This document shows, in pieces, positions 8,320-15,710 of a DNA stretch of 36,948 nucleotides; positions within the stretch are counted from its first letter, which is position 1, and the number at the start of each line of letters is the position of its first letter. Both the position numbers and the translations under genes were made by a program. Under the pieces are notes generated by a model that was not told the origin of the DNA, did not search any database, and saw only the letters and a list, made by a program, of their open reading frames with translations. This stretch comes from CAYVUV01 sp964455095 (GTDB lineage Bacteria > Desulfobacterota > Binatia > HRBIN30 > CADEER01), in the NCBI GenBank assembly GCA_964455095.1, contig CAYVUV010000252.1:1-36948 (forward strand). Reading direction: 5' to 3'.

Positions 8320-9003
8320 TCAGTGCTGCGGAAACTTGCCGGCCGCGCGGCGGCGCACCATCACGGCGTGCACGGCGCGCGCGTACTGCGTGCGCCGGTC
8401 GCGTTGCAGCGTGAAGTTGGCGCCGTGGACGCGGCGCTCGAGGACGATCTCGGGCAGCACGCCGAACTGGGCGCCGCCGTCCGTCGCGCGCGCCACCCAC
8501 TCCGCCAGCTCGCCCATAACGACCGAGGGATCGAGCCCGCCGACGCGAGCAAACAGCTCCCGGCGCGCCAGCAGCGTGCCGAAGAAGTATCCCGGCTGTG
8601 GCGGCGGACAGACGAACTGGTCTGCCAACTCGGGCGAGGCAAGGAAGTGGCGCACGTGTCCGAAGACGCCGTCCCACTCCGGGTGCGCGTCGAGTGCGAG
8701 CGCCTGTGCCGCCAGTTTGCCCGGCAGAAAGAGGTCATCGGCATCGAGAAAGGCCAACCGCTCGCCGGTCGCCGCGGCGAGCCCCGCGTTGCGTGCCGCC
8801 GAGACGCCGGCGTTGGCCTGCCGCACCAGACGGACCGACGGATAGCGCGCGGCGATCGCGGCGCTCTCATCGGTCGAGCCGTCGTCGACGACGACGATCT
8901 CCGCCGGCGGCGCCGACTGGCGGGCAATGCTGTCGAGCGCTTCGGCCAGGAAGCGCTCGCTGTTGTAGACGGGAACGATCACCGACACCGGCGGCCGGAT
9001 CAC
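8320..9003 (-). CDS. GT2 family glycosyltransferase (third of a tandem set)
   Basis: 227 residues with a GTG start. The GT-A fold motifs are clear: SVIVPVYNSERFLAEALDS, then VVVDDGSTDES (nucleotide-sugar binding), then FLDADD (DxD-type metal site). ARRELFARVGGLDPS follows, a common stretch before the acceptor-binding half. No membrane segment, so cytosolic or peripheral. The start overlaps the previous gene's stop as GTGA, so the genes are translationally coupled. It is the most diverged of the three paralogues: it lacks the WYRRH motif and ends RRRAAGKFPQH. Sugar and acceptor cannot be read from sequence. Confidence 0.9.
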   Translation of the reverse strand: MIRPPVSVIVPVYNSERFLAEALDSIARQSAPPAEIVVVDDGSTDESAAIAARYPSVRLVRQANAGVSAARNAGLAAATGERLAFLDADDLFLPGKLAAQALALDAHPEWDGVFGHVRHFLASPELADQFVCPPPQPGYFFGTLLARRELFARVGGLDPSVVMGELAEWVARATDGGAQFGVLPEIVLERRVHGANFTLQRDRRTQYARAVHAVMVRRRAAGKFPQH

Positions 9004-9683
9004 GAAGCATCTCCCGACGGCACCGCCGTGCGGCGGCGCGCGATCGCGGCGCGCGCGGTATTGAGCACGCCGCGATCCTGCGCGACCCCGTCAGAGGTCA
9101 ACGTCCCCGGATGCCGGCGGTACCACTGCACGGTCGCATCCACCCAGGCGAGCTCACAGCCCTGCTCGCGCGCGCGCGCAAACCAATCGAGGTCTTCTCC
9201 GGTGTGAAACGCCGGGTCGAAGCCGCCCACCTTCGCGAATACCTCGCGTCGCGCCAGCATCGGTCCGAGCGAGAGGATTGCGCGCGGCGGACCGATCTTC
9301 TCCTCGCCGCCCTCGCCAGCCCGGAACACCTGAGTCATCCCGAGCACCAGATCGACGGCCGAGTCCCGCAGCAGCCGCGCCAGGCGAGCCTCCCCGGCGG
9401 TCGTCGGAGATGCCCAGCGATCGTCCGCATCGAGGAAACCGACGATCGTGCCGGTAATCGACGCGAGACCGAGGTTGCGCGCCGCGGCGACGCCCTGACG
9501 TGGTTGCCAGCGGTAAGCGACGGGGTAGCGGCGGACCAGGTCGGCCGTTCCATCGGTCGAGCCGTCGTCGACGACCACGACCTCGTCGACCACCGCGTGT
9601 GCGAGCACGCTCTCGAGTGCTTCGACGAGGAAGCGCTCGCCGTTCCACACCGGCACGATCACCGAGATCGACGGCCGGCTCAT
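9000..9683 (-). CDS. GT2 family glycosyltransferase (second of a tandem set)
   Basis: 227 residues. Motifs: SISVIVPVWNGERFLVEALES, VVVDDGSTDGT, GFLDADDRW, MLARREVFAKVGGFDP and, near the C-terminus, WYRRHPGTLT. No membrane segment. ATG 9683 overlaps the upstream paralogue's TGA (ATGA), and its own TGA overlaps the next GTG. It resembles the upstream copy closely, including a shared end (ARAAIARRR), which supports local duplication. Acts on an activated sugar; acceptor unknown. Confidence 0.9.
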   Translation of the reverse strand: MSRPSISVIVPVWNGERFLVEALESVLAHAVVDEVVVVDDGSTDGTADLVRRYPVAYRWQPRQGVAAARNLGLASITGTIVGFLDADDRWASPTTAGEARLARLLRDSAVDLVLGMTQVFRAGEGGEEKIGPPRAILSLGPMLARREVFAKVGGFDPAFHTGEDLDWFARAREQGCELAWVDATVQWYRRHPGTLTSDGVAQDRGVLNTARAAIARRRTAVPSGDAS

Positions 9684-10342
9684 GAGGCATCCCTGCGGCG
9701 CCGCGCGATCGCCGCTCGCGCTGCGGACAGGACGCCCCGCTCGCGCGCCGCGATGCTGGCGGTGAGCGAAGAAGCGTGGCGGCGGTACCAGAGCACCGTC
9801 TCGTCCACGCGCACGGCGGCGATGCCGGCTTCCTGCGCTCGCAAGAGCCAGTCGATGTCATCGCTGACCGCGATGGCGGGATCGAGCGGTCCGACCCGCG
9901 AGAGCGCCTCGCGCCGCACGAGGAGCGCACCGAGCGCGAGGAACGGCTCCGGCGGCCCGAGCGGCTCGGGGCCGCGGTCGCCAGTGCGGAAGCGGACAGT
10001 CCGACCGAGCACGAGATCCGTGTGCGGCTCGGCCCGCAGCCGCGCCAGTCGCGGATCGCCCTCGGGCCGCGGCGGAGCCCAGAGATCGTCGGCATCCAGG
10101 AAACCGATGACAGCCCCCCGCGCCACGGCGAGCCCGGCGTTGCGCGCCGCGGCGGAACCCGCCCCTGGCTGGCGCAGCAGGACGACGGGATAGCGGCGCG
10201 CGATGTCGGTCGAACGATCCGTCGAGCCGTCGTCGACGACGACGATCTCGTCGACGTCGCGGTGCGGGAGCAGGCTCTCGATCGCTTCGGCGAGGAAGCG
10301 CTCGCCGTTGCGAACCGGGACGATGACCGAGAGCTCAGGCAC
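9680..10342 (-). CDS. GT2 family glycosyltransferase (first of a tandem set)
   Basis: 220 residues from a GTG at 10342, 17 nt after the GFA gene's stop, so probably in one transcript with it. Motifs: LSVIVPVRNGERFLAEAIES, VVVDDGSTDRS, GFLDADDLW, LLVRREALSRVGPLDP and WYRRHASSLT. No membrane segment. Upstream member of three head-to-tail paralogues coupled by 4-nt overlaps. Such short soluble GT2 enzymes decorate polysaccharide or peptide acceptors, but no polymerase, flippase or acceptor gene is nearby. Confidence 0.9.
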   Translation of the reverse strand: MPELSVIVPVRNGERFLAEAIESLLPHRDVDEIVVVDDGSTDRSTDIARRYPVVLLRQPGAGSAAARNAGLAVARGAVIGFLDADDLWAPPRPEGDPRLARLRAEPHTDLVLGRTVRFRTGDRGPEPLGPPEPFLALGALLVRREALSRVGPLDPAIAVSDDIDWLLRAQEAGIAAVRVDETVLWYRRHASSLTASIAARERGVLSAARAAIARRRRDAS

Positions 10343-10359
10343 CAGCGCAGCCCTCTACC

Positions 10360-10833
10360 TCACGCGCCCTTTTTCGGCGGCCAGACGGCCGTATCGTGGT
10401 CGGGATGCTGGTGGCTGACGATGCCGGCGAAAAACGCGTCGGCCTTCGGCTCCTCGCCCACGCCGCGCAACGGCAGCCGACTCAGCCCGTCGACGAACGG
10501 CAGCCGCCCCTCCCCGTTGACCTGGATCACCGGCGGCGCCAGCGTCGGATCGTCGAGCGCGCCGATCGCCAGCTCGATGCCGCCGTCGTATTCGTAGGTC
10601 AGCGGCGTGCCGCACTCGGCGCAGAAACCGCGCCGCACCTTGTTGGAGCTGCGATAGCGCTTCGGCTCGCCGCGCGTCCACACCACGCCGATGCCCGTCA
10701 CCAGCGGTCCGTAGAACGCCCCGAAGGCTTTCTGACACATGCGGCAATGGCAGATCGACCCCCGCCCGAGCCGCTCGGCGCGAAAACGCACCGCGCCGCA
10801 CTGACAACCCCCGGTCAGCCGGCTCTCGCTCAT
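10360..10833 (-). CDS. GFA family (glutathione-dependent formaldehyde-activating enzyme-like) protein
   Basis: 157 residues from ATG 10833; a longer frame to 10926 would put the N-terminus across the promoter described below. Zinc-binding cysteines follow the GFA pattern: GGCQCGAVRF (C10, C12), ICHCRMCQKAFGA (C28, C30, C33) and GFCAECGTPL (C71, C74). The fold is known from Gfa/CENP-V proteins; only some members act on S-hydroxymethylglutathione, so the substrate is uncertain. First gene of a probable transcript with the three GT2 genes. Confidence 0.9.
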   Translation of the reverse strand: MSESRLTGGCQCGAVRFRAERLGRGSICHCRMCQKAFGAFYGPLVTGIGVVWTRGEPKRYRSSNKVRRGFCAECGTPLTYEYDGGIELAIGALDDPTLAPPVIQVNGEGRLPFVDGLSRLPLRGVGEEPKADAFFAGIVSHQHPDHDTAVWPPKKGA

Positions 10834-10871
10834 CGCTTGGCCCCCCGCACGCCTGGAAACAAAACGGGGCC

Positions 10872-10899
10872 AGCATACCCCTCTGCGTGCTGACGGCAA
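10872..10899 (-). promoter_or_regulatory. Candidate sigma-70 promoter for the GFA-GT2 genes
   Basis: On the minus strand TTGCCG (10894-10899) and TATGCT (10872-10877) are separated by 16 bp. Transcription would begin near 10865 and give a leader of about 30 nt before ATG 10833. It supports the shorter start. Confidence 0.5.
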
Positions 10900-10932
10900 G
10901 AAAGGCGGACCCGGGAGCTTGAACAAGAAATC

Positions 10933-11016
10933 TCACGCGAGGGCGCGAAGCCGCGAAACTTAGACCCCGAGAACAGTCTCTTTTTTTCAACTTCGCGTCT
11001 TCGCGCCTTCGCGTGA
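10933..11016. repeat. Palindromic intergenic repeat, TCACGCGAAGGCGCGAAG type
   Basis: Arms at 10933-10960 and 10989-11016 are 28 nt each and match at 24 of 28 positions when one is inverted. The 28-nt loop contains a smaller AGAC/GTCT stem and a run of seven T. It occupies the 310-bp gap between the divergent GFA and exosortase genes (10834-11143), so it is not at a gene end. Words of this kind (CGCGAAG units) recur as dispersed palindromes in many genomes. No coding sense is seen in the rest of the gap apart from the two promoters listed. Confidence 0.85.
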
Positions 11017-11082
11017 GCCTTGTATTGCAGTACAGAAACCGCTGATCGCCCCGCCACCCGATGCGCGCCAGACCGCCGCAAC

Positions 11083-11110
11083 TTGACTTGCCGGGGGTGC
11101 TCCGTAGAAT
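11083..11110 (+). promoter_or_regulatory. Sigma-70-type promoter for the exosortase gene
   Basis: TTGACT (11083-11088), a 16-bp spacer and TAGAAT (11105-11110). Transcription should begin near 11117, giving a leader of about 27 nt before ATG 11144. It is the best-looking -35/-10 pair in the window. Confidence 0.65.
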
Positions 11111-11143
11111 CCGCCGAGTCGGCGCGCGCCGGCGCCCCCACCG

Positions 11144-11686
11144 ATGCTCACGAGATTCTTGGCCGCGATCAAAGCGAACTGGGTGAGCATCCGGGTCATC
11201 TTCACGTTCCTGGCGCTCATCATCGTCTTTTTCTTCATCCTGACCTGGGATCCGATCGTCCAGCGACTCGACATCGGCGCCGGACTGGCACAGCTGGCGG
11301 CGTGGATGAGCTTCGGCATCCTGTGGCCGATCGGCAAGCTGGCCGGCTTCCCGGTGCACATCATGGGCACCATCATGGGCTCGGGCCCCTTCGAGGTCGA
11401 CGTCGCGCCTGCCTGTTCCGGCGCCGTGCCGACCAGCATCTACCTGTCCGCCGTGTTCGCCTATCCCGCGACGGTGCGCGCCAAGGCCATTGGCGCGGCG
11501 ATCGGCATCGGCGTCATCCACTGCGTCAACTTGTTGCGCGTCACGGTGCTGTTCCTGATCGGGCTTTTCTACCACGAGATTTTTCACGAGACGCACGTCT
11601 ACGTCGCGCAAGCGCTGGTGGTGTGCGTGGCGGTGGCGCTGTGGCTCTACTGGGCGACGCGATTTGCCGATGCGCCTGCCCATTAA
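11144..11686 (+). CDS. Exosortase/archaeosortase family transpeptidase
   Basis: 180 residues with several membrane segments (about 18-36, 45-65, 95-110, 115-142, 152-172). The family's invariant residues are present: Cys91 in VAPACSGAV, Arg132 in CVNLLRV, and a histidine in the HETHVYVAQ stretch (H151, or H148). Exosortases cleave C-terminal PEP-CTERM-like signals at the membrane and attach or release the protein. The size and the following partner gene suggest the compact XrtH-like type; that subtype call is tentative. The next gene overlaps it by 17 nt. No protein in the window ends with a recognisable sorting signal (motif, hydrophobic helix, Arg cluster). Confidence 0.85.
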   Translation: MLTRFLAAIKANWVSIRVIFTFLALIIVFFFILTWDPIVQRLDIGAGLAQLAAWMSFGILWPIGKLAGFPVHIMGTIMGSGPFEVDVAPACSGAVPTSIYLSAVFAYPATVRAKAIGAAIGIGVIHCVNLLRVTVLFLIGLFYHEIFHETHVYVAQALVVCVAVALWLYWATRFADAPAH

Positions 11687-12401
11687 GCCGTGGTGGTTCC
11701 TCGGCCGGCTGCTGGTCTTCTTCTTCCTGACCTTCCTGGCGTGGAAGCCGGTGGCGCCGTACTACGCGCAGCTGCTGGTGCAAGCGTCGCGCGTCGGCGT
11801 GTGGCTGGCCGAGTTCTCCACCGATCCGGTCTGGCAGCATCCCACCGTGCTGTTCATCAGTCCTGAGCGCAGCCCGACCGCGATCTTCTTCGTCCAGCGC
11901 AACCTGTTCCTGAGCGGCCCCGCGCCGGCGGGCGGCGTCACGCCGGCGTGGTTGCGGGACGAGGCGAGCGCCTTCCGCATCCCTCCGCAGGGTATTCCGG
12001 CCGAGTGGGTGATGGCCAACCTGGTGTTGCTCATCCCGCTGATGCTGGCGACGCCGGCGCCGAGCTGGCGGGCGCGCATCGTCCGCCTGCTGCTGGCGCT
12101 GGTCATCGCCCTGATCGTCCAGGTCATCGACGTCATCCTCGCCGTCAAGGTCTTCTACGCCAGCACCTTCAACTGGAGCGCGTTCGCCAACCGCGTCTAC
12201 CAGTTCCTCGACGCCTTCGTGCAGAGCTGGGATACGCAGCTCTTTCCGTTCGCCATCTGGGCCGGCATCCATTTCCGCCAGCTCCTCGGTGGGCGGCTCA
12301 ACCCGGCGCCGGCAGCCCTCGCCGCCGCGCCGACCTCGCCAGCGCCCGCCCCCACACCCACCACCAAGGCGAAGCGCCGCCGCGCCCAACGCGGGCGTTG
12401 A
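11670..12401 (+). CDS. Exosortase-associated integral membrane protein
   Basis: About 243 residues from ATG 11670; a TTG two codons upstream is less likely. Membrane segments lie near residues 10-28, 110-130 and 135-160, with a possible fourth around 195. A periplasmic-type stretch lies between the first two. The C-terminus is an Ala/Pro-rich tail ending in a basic cluster (KAKRRRAQRGR). Its start overlaps the exosortase gene, so the two are coupled. I do not recognise catalytic residues. By position it is the accessory protein of the exosortase; role inferred. Confidence 0.75.
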   Translation: MRLPIKPWWFLGRLLVFFFLTFLAWKPVAPYYAQLLVQASRVGVWLAEFSTDPVWQHPTVLFISPERSPTAIFFVQRNLFLSGPAPAGGVTPAWLRDEASAFRIPPQGIPAEWVMANLVLLIPLMLATPAPSWRARIVRLLLALVIALIVQVIDVILAVKVFYASTFNWSAFANRVYQFLDAFVQSWDTQLFPFAIWAGIHFRQLLGGRLNPAPAALAAAPTSPAPAPTPTTKAKRRRAQRGR

Positions 12402-12421
12402 CCGCGGCGCGGGAGGAAGAC

Positions 12422-13210
12422 ATGCGCGGCTCCGCTTCCTGTATCGCCCTGCTCGCCTTGCTCTCTCTCTGCGCCAGGCCCGCCGCCGCGCTCGACGAGT
12501 CGAAGGTCGTCGATCTGAGCTACAACTTCGGCGCCGACACGGTGTACTGGCCGACAGCCGAGGGCTTCACGCTCAAGGTCGAGCATCACGAGCACACGCC
12601 CGCCGGCTACTGGTATGCCGCCAACAGCTTCTGCACCGCCGAGCACGGCGGCACGCACATGGACGCGCCGCTCCACTTCGCCGAAGGGAAGGCGAGCGCG
12701 GAGCAGCTGCCGGTCACGGCCGGCATTGGCCCGCTGGTCGTCGTCGACGTGCGCGCGCAAGTCGCGCAGGATGTCGACTACCGCCTCTCCGTCGCCGACC
12801 TGCTGGCCTGGGAGAAGGCCCACGGCCCCATCCCATCCGGCGCAATCGTGGTGATGTACAGCGGCTGGGGCACGCGTTGGCCGGATCGCAAGCGCTACCT
12901 CGGCACCGACGTGCGAGGCGACGCCGCCGTCGCCAACCTGCACTTCCCCGGCTTCTCGAAGGAAGCGGCGGAGTTCCTCGTCGCACAGCGATCGATCGAC
13001 GCCATCGGTGTCGACACGCCCAGCATCGACCACGGCCCCTCGCAAGACTTCATCGTCCACCAGATCATCAACGGCGCCAACAAGCCGGGATTCGAGAACC
13101 TCGCCAACGTCGACCGCCTGCCCGCCGCCGGCGCGACGCTGATCGCGCTGCCGCTCAAGATCACCGGCGGCTCCGGCAGCCCGATGCGCGCCATCGCACT
13201 GCTGCCGTGA
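12422..13210 (+). CDS. Secreted cyclase-family (kynurenine formamidase-like) metal hydrolase
   Basis: 262 residues from ATG 12422 with a GGGAGGAAGA site. Signal peptide RGSASCIALLALLSLCARPAAA, then the mature protein from about LDESK. The metal site of the cyclase family is present: HGGTHMDAPLHF (H75, H79, D81, H85). Further family stretches are VVMYSGWGTRW and IGVDTPSIDHGPSQDF. Relatives hydrolyse N-formylkynurenine or related amides and are mostly cytosolic; this one appears exported. It begins 21 nt after the exosortase partner and may be read through from that promoter. Substrate unknown. Confidence 0.88.
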   Translation: MRGSASCIALLALLSLCARPAAALDESKVVDLSYNFGADTVYWPTAEGFTLKVEHHEHTPAGYWYAANSFCTAEHGGTHMDAPLHFAEGKASAEQLPVTAGIGPLVVVDVRAQVAQDVDYRLSVADLLAWEKAHGPIPSGAIVVMYSGWGTRWPDRKRYLGTDVRGDAAVANLHFPGFSKEAAEFLVAQRSIDAIGVDTPSIDHGPSQDFIVHQIINGANKPGFENLANVDRLPAAGATLIALPLKITGGSGSPMRAIALLP

Positions 13211-13223
13211 TGTGACAATGCTT

Positions 13224-13313
13224 TCACCACGAAGGGCACGAAGAGCACGAAGGGAGGGGGGACCCAACGCCTTTCGAGGCTTTTCTTCGTGACCTTCGTG
13301 CTCTTCGTGGTGA
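13224..13313. repeat. Palindromic repeat, CACGAAGAGCACGAAG type, overlapping a gene start
   Basis: Arms at 13224-13252 and 13285-13313 are 29 nt each and match at 26 of 29 positions after inversion. The second arm contains the GTG start (13289) and first eight codons of the lipoprotein gene. The loop holds a G6 run at 13256-13261. It lies directly after the cyclase stop, where such repeats often sit. Confidence 0.85.
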
Positions 13314-14260
13314 GCTTCATCCTCACCTCTATCGGACTGACAGCCTGCGGCGGAGACGTCACACATCGCGCGCCGCCGCGTCTGGAGCTGGCGGAGACGG
13401 CGCACGACGCCGGACGCGTCGCACCGGGCGCATCGATCGGCCATCGCTTTCGCTTCCGCAACGCGAGCGAGACCGAGCTGACCATCGACCGCCTGCGCAG
13501 CGGGTGCGGGGTATCGGCGCGCCTCGTCGGGCCGAATGCGTTGCCCGCCGGCGCGACCGGCGCGATCGCCGTGACGCTGGACACGGCGCAACTCAGCGGC
13601 GACTTTCGCGCCACGGTGACGGTGCATTCGAACGACCCGGCCCGTCGGACACTGGAGTTGGTGCTCAGCGGCGTGCTCGACGCCGCGGTCACGGCGGATC
13701 CGCCCACCCTCTACGCCGGTGAGATCAGCCGCGGCGCGCGCCTGCGCCAGGAGGTCGCGCTCACCGTGCGCGATACCAGCACCGCGATCGAAGCGGTCGA
13801 CACCGACGGCGTGCCGTTGACCGTCGAGAGGGCCGGCGGGCGCATCGCACTGCGGGTCGCCCCCGCGGCCCCATTGGGTCGCTTCGATGGTGAGCTGAGG
13901 ATTCACACCACCAACGCCAGCCAACCCGTCGTGCGCGTGCCGGTCGCCGGCATCGTGCGGCCGCCGCTGGTCGCGTCGCCACCACAACTCGAGCTCGGGA
14001 TCGACGGAACGGAGGGCCAGGTGCTCGTGTTCAACCATGCCGGCGGCCCGGTGCGCCTCACCGCCGCGGAGTGGGATCCACCGCTCGGGCGCGTCGAGAT
14101 CGAAACGCTGCGGCCGGGTGTCCGCTACCGCCTGCGCGCCGTGCCCGAACGCCCGCTGGCCGCGGCGGGGGGCACCGCGGTGTTGCGCGTGCGGACCGAT
14201 CTCGACAGCCAGCCGGTGCTCGAGGTGCCGCTGGCCTGGCAGGCGCGAACGGACGGATGA
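13289..14260 (+). CDS. Lipoprotein with DUF1573/HYDIN-like Ig repeats
   Basis: 323 residues from a GTG at 13289. No other start codon exists in this frame back to the cyclase stop. The N-terminus MTFVLFVVSFILTSIGLTAC ends in a lipobox (LTAC, Cys20) but has no positive charge before the hydrophobic core, which is unusual. The mature part has Ig-like beta repeats: a first with DAGRVAPGASIGHRFRFRN and IDRLRSGCGVSA, typical of DUF1573-like domains, then HSNDPARRTLELVLSGV, a second around 135-215 and a third to the end. Such proteins sit on the periplasmic face of the outer or inner membrane; function unknown. Its TGA overlaps the kinase ATG (ATGA). Confidence 0.8.
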   Translation: MTFVLFVVSFILTSIGLTACGGDVTHRAPPRLELAETAHDAGRVAPGASIGHRFRFRNASETELTIDRLRSGCGVSARLVGPNALPAGATGAIAVTLDTAQLSGDFRATVTVHSNDPARRTLELVLSGVLDAAVTADPPTLYAGEISRGARLRQEVALTVRDTSTAIEAVDTDGVPLTVERAGGRIALRVAPAAPLGRFDGELRIHTTNASQPVVRVPVAGIVRPPLVASPPQLELGIDGTEGQVLVFNHAGGPVRLTAAEWDPPLGRVEIETLRPGVRYRLRAVPERPLAAAGGTAVLRVRTDLDSQPVLEVPLAWQARTDG

Positions 14261-15210
14261 CTCGCGCGCCGGGCGGCCTCATGAAGCTGTGCCCCGCGGA
14301 CAGCAAAGCGTTCGACGTCGTCGGCTTCGGTTTCAACACCATCGACCGCGTCGGGGTGGTGCGCCAACCGCCCGGCGTCGATGCCAAGCAGCGCCTGCAC
14401 GCCTACCTCGAGCAGCCGGGCGGCCAGGTGCCGACGGCGCTGGTCGCGCTGCAGCGCTGGGGGCTGCGCACGGCCTACATCGGCCCGTTTGGCGACGACG
14501 AGGGCGGACGGCTGCAGCGCGATTCACTGTGTCGCGAGGGCGTCGACTGCACGGCGGGCCGCGTGCGCGACGGAATCGGGAGTCAAGCTTCGCTGATCCT
14601 GGTCGACGAAGTCACCGGCGAGCGCACGGTGCTCTGGCAGCGGCCCGACGGGCTGGCGCTGCGCGGCGACGAGCTCGATCGCGCACCGCTGACGGCGGGC
14701 CGCGTGCTCTTCCTGGATGCCGACGACGCCGACACCGCGTTGCTCGCCGCCGGGTGGGCACGCGCGGCCGGCGTCTGCGTCGTGCTCGACATCGACGAGC
14801 CCGGCGAGCGCGCGGCCGCCGTCGTCGCGGCCAGCGACGCGGTCATCGTCTCGGGCTCGTTCCCGCAGCGGCTGACCGGGAGGCCGAACCTGCGCGATGC
14901 GCTGCGCGCCATGTGCGACATGGGTCCGCAGCTCGTCGCCGCGACGCTCGGCAGCGGCGGCGCCCTGGCCTGCAGCGGGCGCACCCTGCACTACCAGCCG
15001 GCGTTCCGCGTCGCGGTCGTCGACACCACCTCCGCCGGCGACCTGTTCCACGCTGGCTGCCTCTACGGCCTGGTGAGCGCCTGGCCGCTCGCCGACACCC
15101 TCCGCTTCGCCGCCGCCGCGGCCGGGCTCGAATGCACCCGACTCGGCGGCCGTGCCGCCATCCCGGCGCTGGCGCGCGTGGTGGAGTTGGCGGCTCCTTC
15201 CCCCGTTTAG
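14257..15210 (+). CDS. PfkB/ribokinase family carbohydrate kinase
   Basis: 317 residues from ATG 14257, chosen for its ATGA overlap with the upstream gene; ATG 14281 is an alternative. Family motifs: FNTIDRVGVV near the start, GGQVPTALVALQRWG (PfkB signature 1 region), YIGPFGDDEGG, and the C-terminal signature with the catalytic Asp in VVDTTSAGDLFHAGCLYGL. It phosphorylates a sugar or nucleoside with ATP; the substrate cannot be assigned. The usual DTTGAGD reads DTTSAGD, a conservative change. Transcript end is probably in the 500-bp gap after it. Confidence 0.92.
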   Translation: MTRAPGGLMKLCPADSKAFDVVGFGFNTIDRVGVVRQPPGVDAKQRLHAYLEQPGGQVPTALVALQRWGLRTAYIGPFGDDEGGRLQRDSLCREGVDCTAGRVRDGIGSQASLILVDEVTGERTVLWQRPDGLALRGDELDRAPLTAGRVLFLDADDADTALLAAGWARAAGVCVVLDIDEPGERAAAVVAASDAVIVSGSFPQRLTGRPNLRDALRAMCDMGPQLVAATLGSGGALACSGRTLHYQPAFRVAVVDTTSAGDLFHAGCLYGLVSAWPLADTLRFAAAAAGLECTRLGGRAAIPALARVVELAAPSPV

Positions 15211-15274
15211 CAAATCAAAAAAATCCCCCGGCAATTGGTTCGGTCCTTCTGGTTCCTCTCCCTCCGACATTTTT

Positions 15275-15600
15275 CCCTCCTTTCCAAGGAGGGGGTTAGG
15301 GGAGGTCGTTCTTGGATACCGATGCAAAACGCGACCTCCCGGCTTTGCACACAACGTCACCGTTGAACGGCGCTCTGGTCGGAGTCGGGGTCGGAATCGG
15401 TATCGGGATCGAGGGCAACGAAATGGATTGCGGCCTGTGTCGAAGCGATCCGCTAGGAACCGCGGAATCCCTGAGACAGGAATCGATTCCGTTGCCGATA
15501 GCGATTCCGACCCCGCCGGGAGAGGCACGCGCTTGGCGTATGAAAGGGGGGTTCTGTGCAAAGCCGCGACCTCCCCTAACCCCTCCTTGGAAAGGAGGGG
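15275..15600. repeat. 326-bp MITE-like element with long nested inverted repeats
   Basis: Outer arms 15275-15308 and 15567-15600 (34 nt) are inverted copies differing by one G. Each arm itself contains CCTCCTT-TCC-AAGGAGG. Inner arms also pair: CGGCTTTGCACA (15340-15351) with its exact complement at 15555-15566, and a 20-nt block at 15387-15406 with one at 15495-15514 (19 of 20). The whole unit can fold as one long hairpin. No transposase and no clear target duplication are visible. It fills most of the 500-bp gap between the kinase and sigma genes (15211-15710). The open frame through it gives low-complexity GVGVGIGIGI and is not a gene. Confidence 0.85.
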
Positions 15601-15710
15601 GACCGGAGTTCGAGAAAGTCGACAGTCCCCGGGAACTCATTTGCGAATTGTCGGGCAAAGCTACGGCCGACCGTAACCTTTCCGCGCCGCGGGGGTTTAC
15701 GTGTATAGAC

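Noticed and set aside
6609..8414. 601-codon plus-strand frame opposite mutS2
   Set aside because: MutS2 motifs are certain on the minus strand. The shadow frame has biased Arg/Gln/His composition and no motifs.
10834..10926. Longer start of the GFA protein at 10926
   Set aside because: It would translate across a good -35/-10 pair, and the family's N-terminus begins with the GGCQCGA region just after ATG 10833.
12197..14038. 613-codon minus-strand frame opposite the cyclase and lipoprotein genes
   Set aside because: It crosses the palindromic repeat and two supported genes and shows no domain.
15312..15710. N-terminal extension of the sigma factor through the hairpin element
   Set aside because: The sequence is GVGVGIGIGI-type low complexity encoded by the repeat arms. 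The sigma domain begins after ATG 15711.
15670..15710. ECF autoregulatory promoter (TAAC ... CGTG) upstream of the sigma gene
   Set aside because: The gap between the AAC and CGT words is about 22 bp, too long for ECF promoters, so no call was made.
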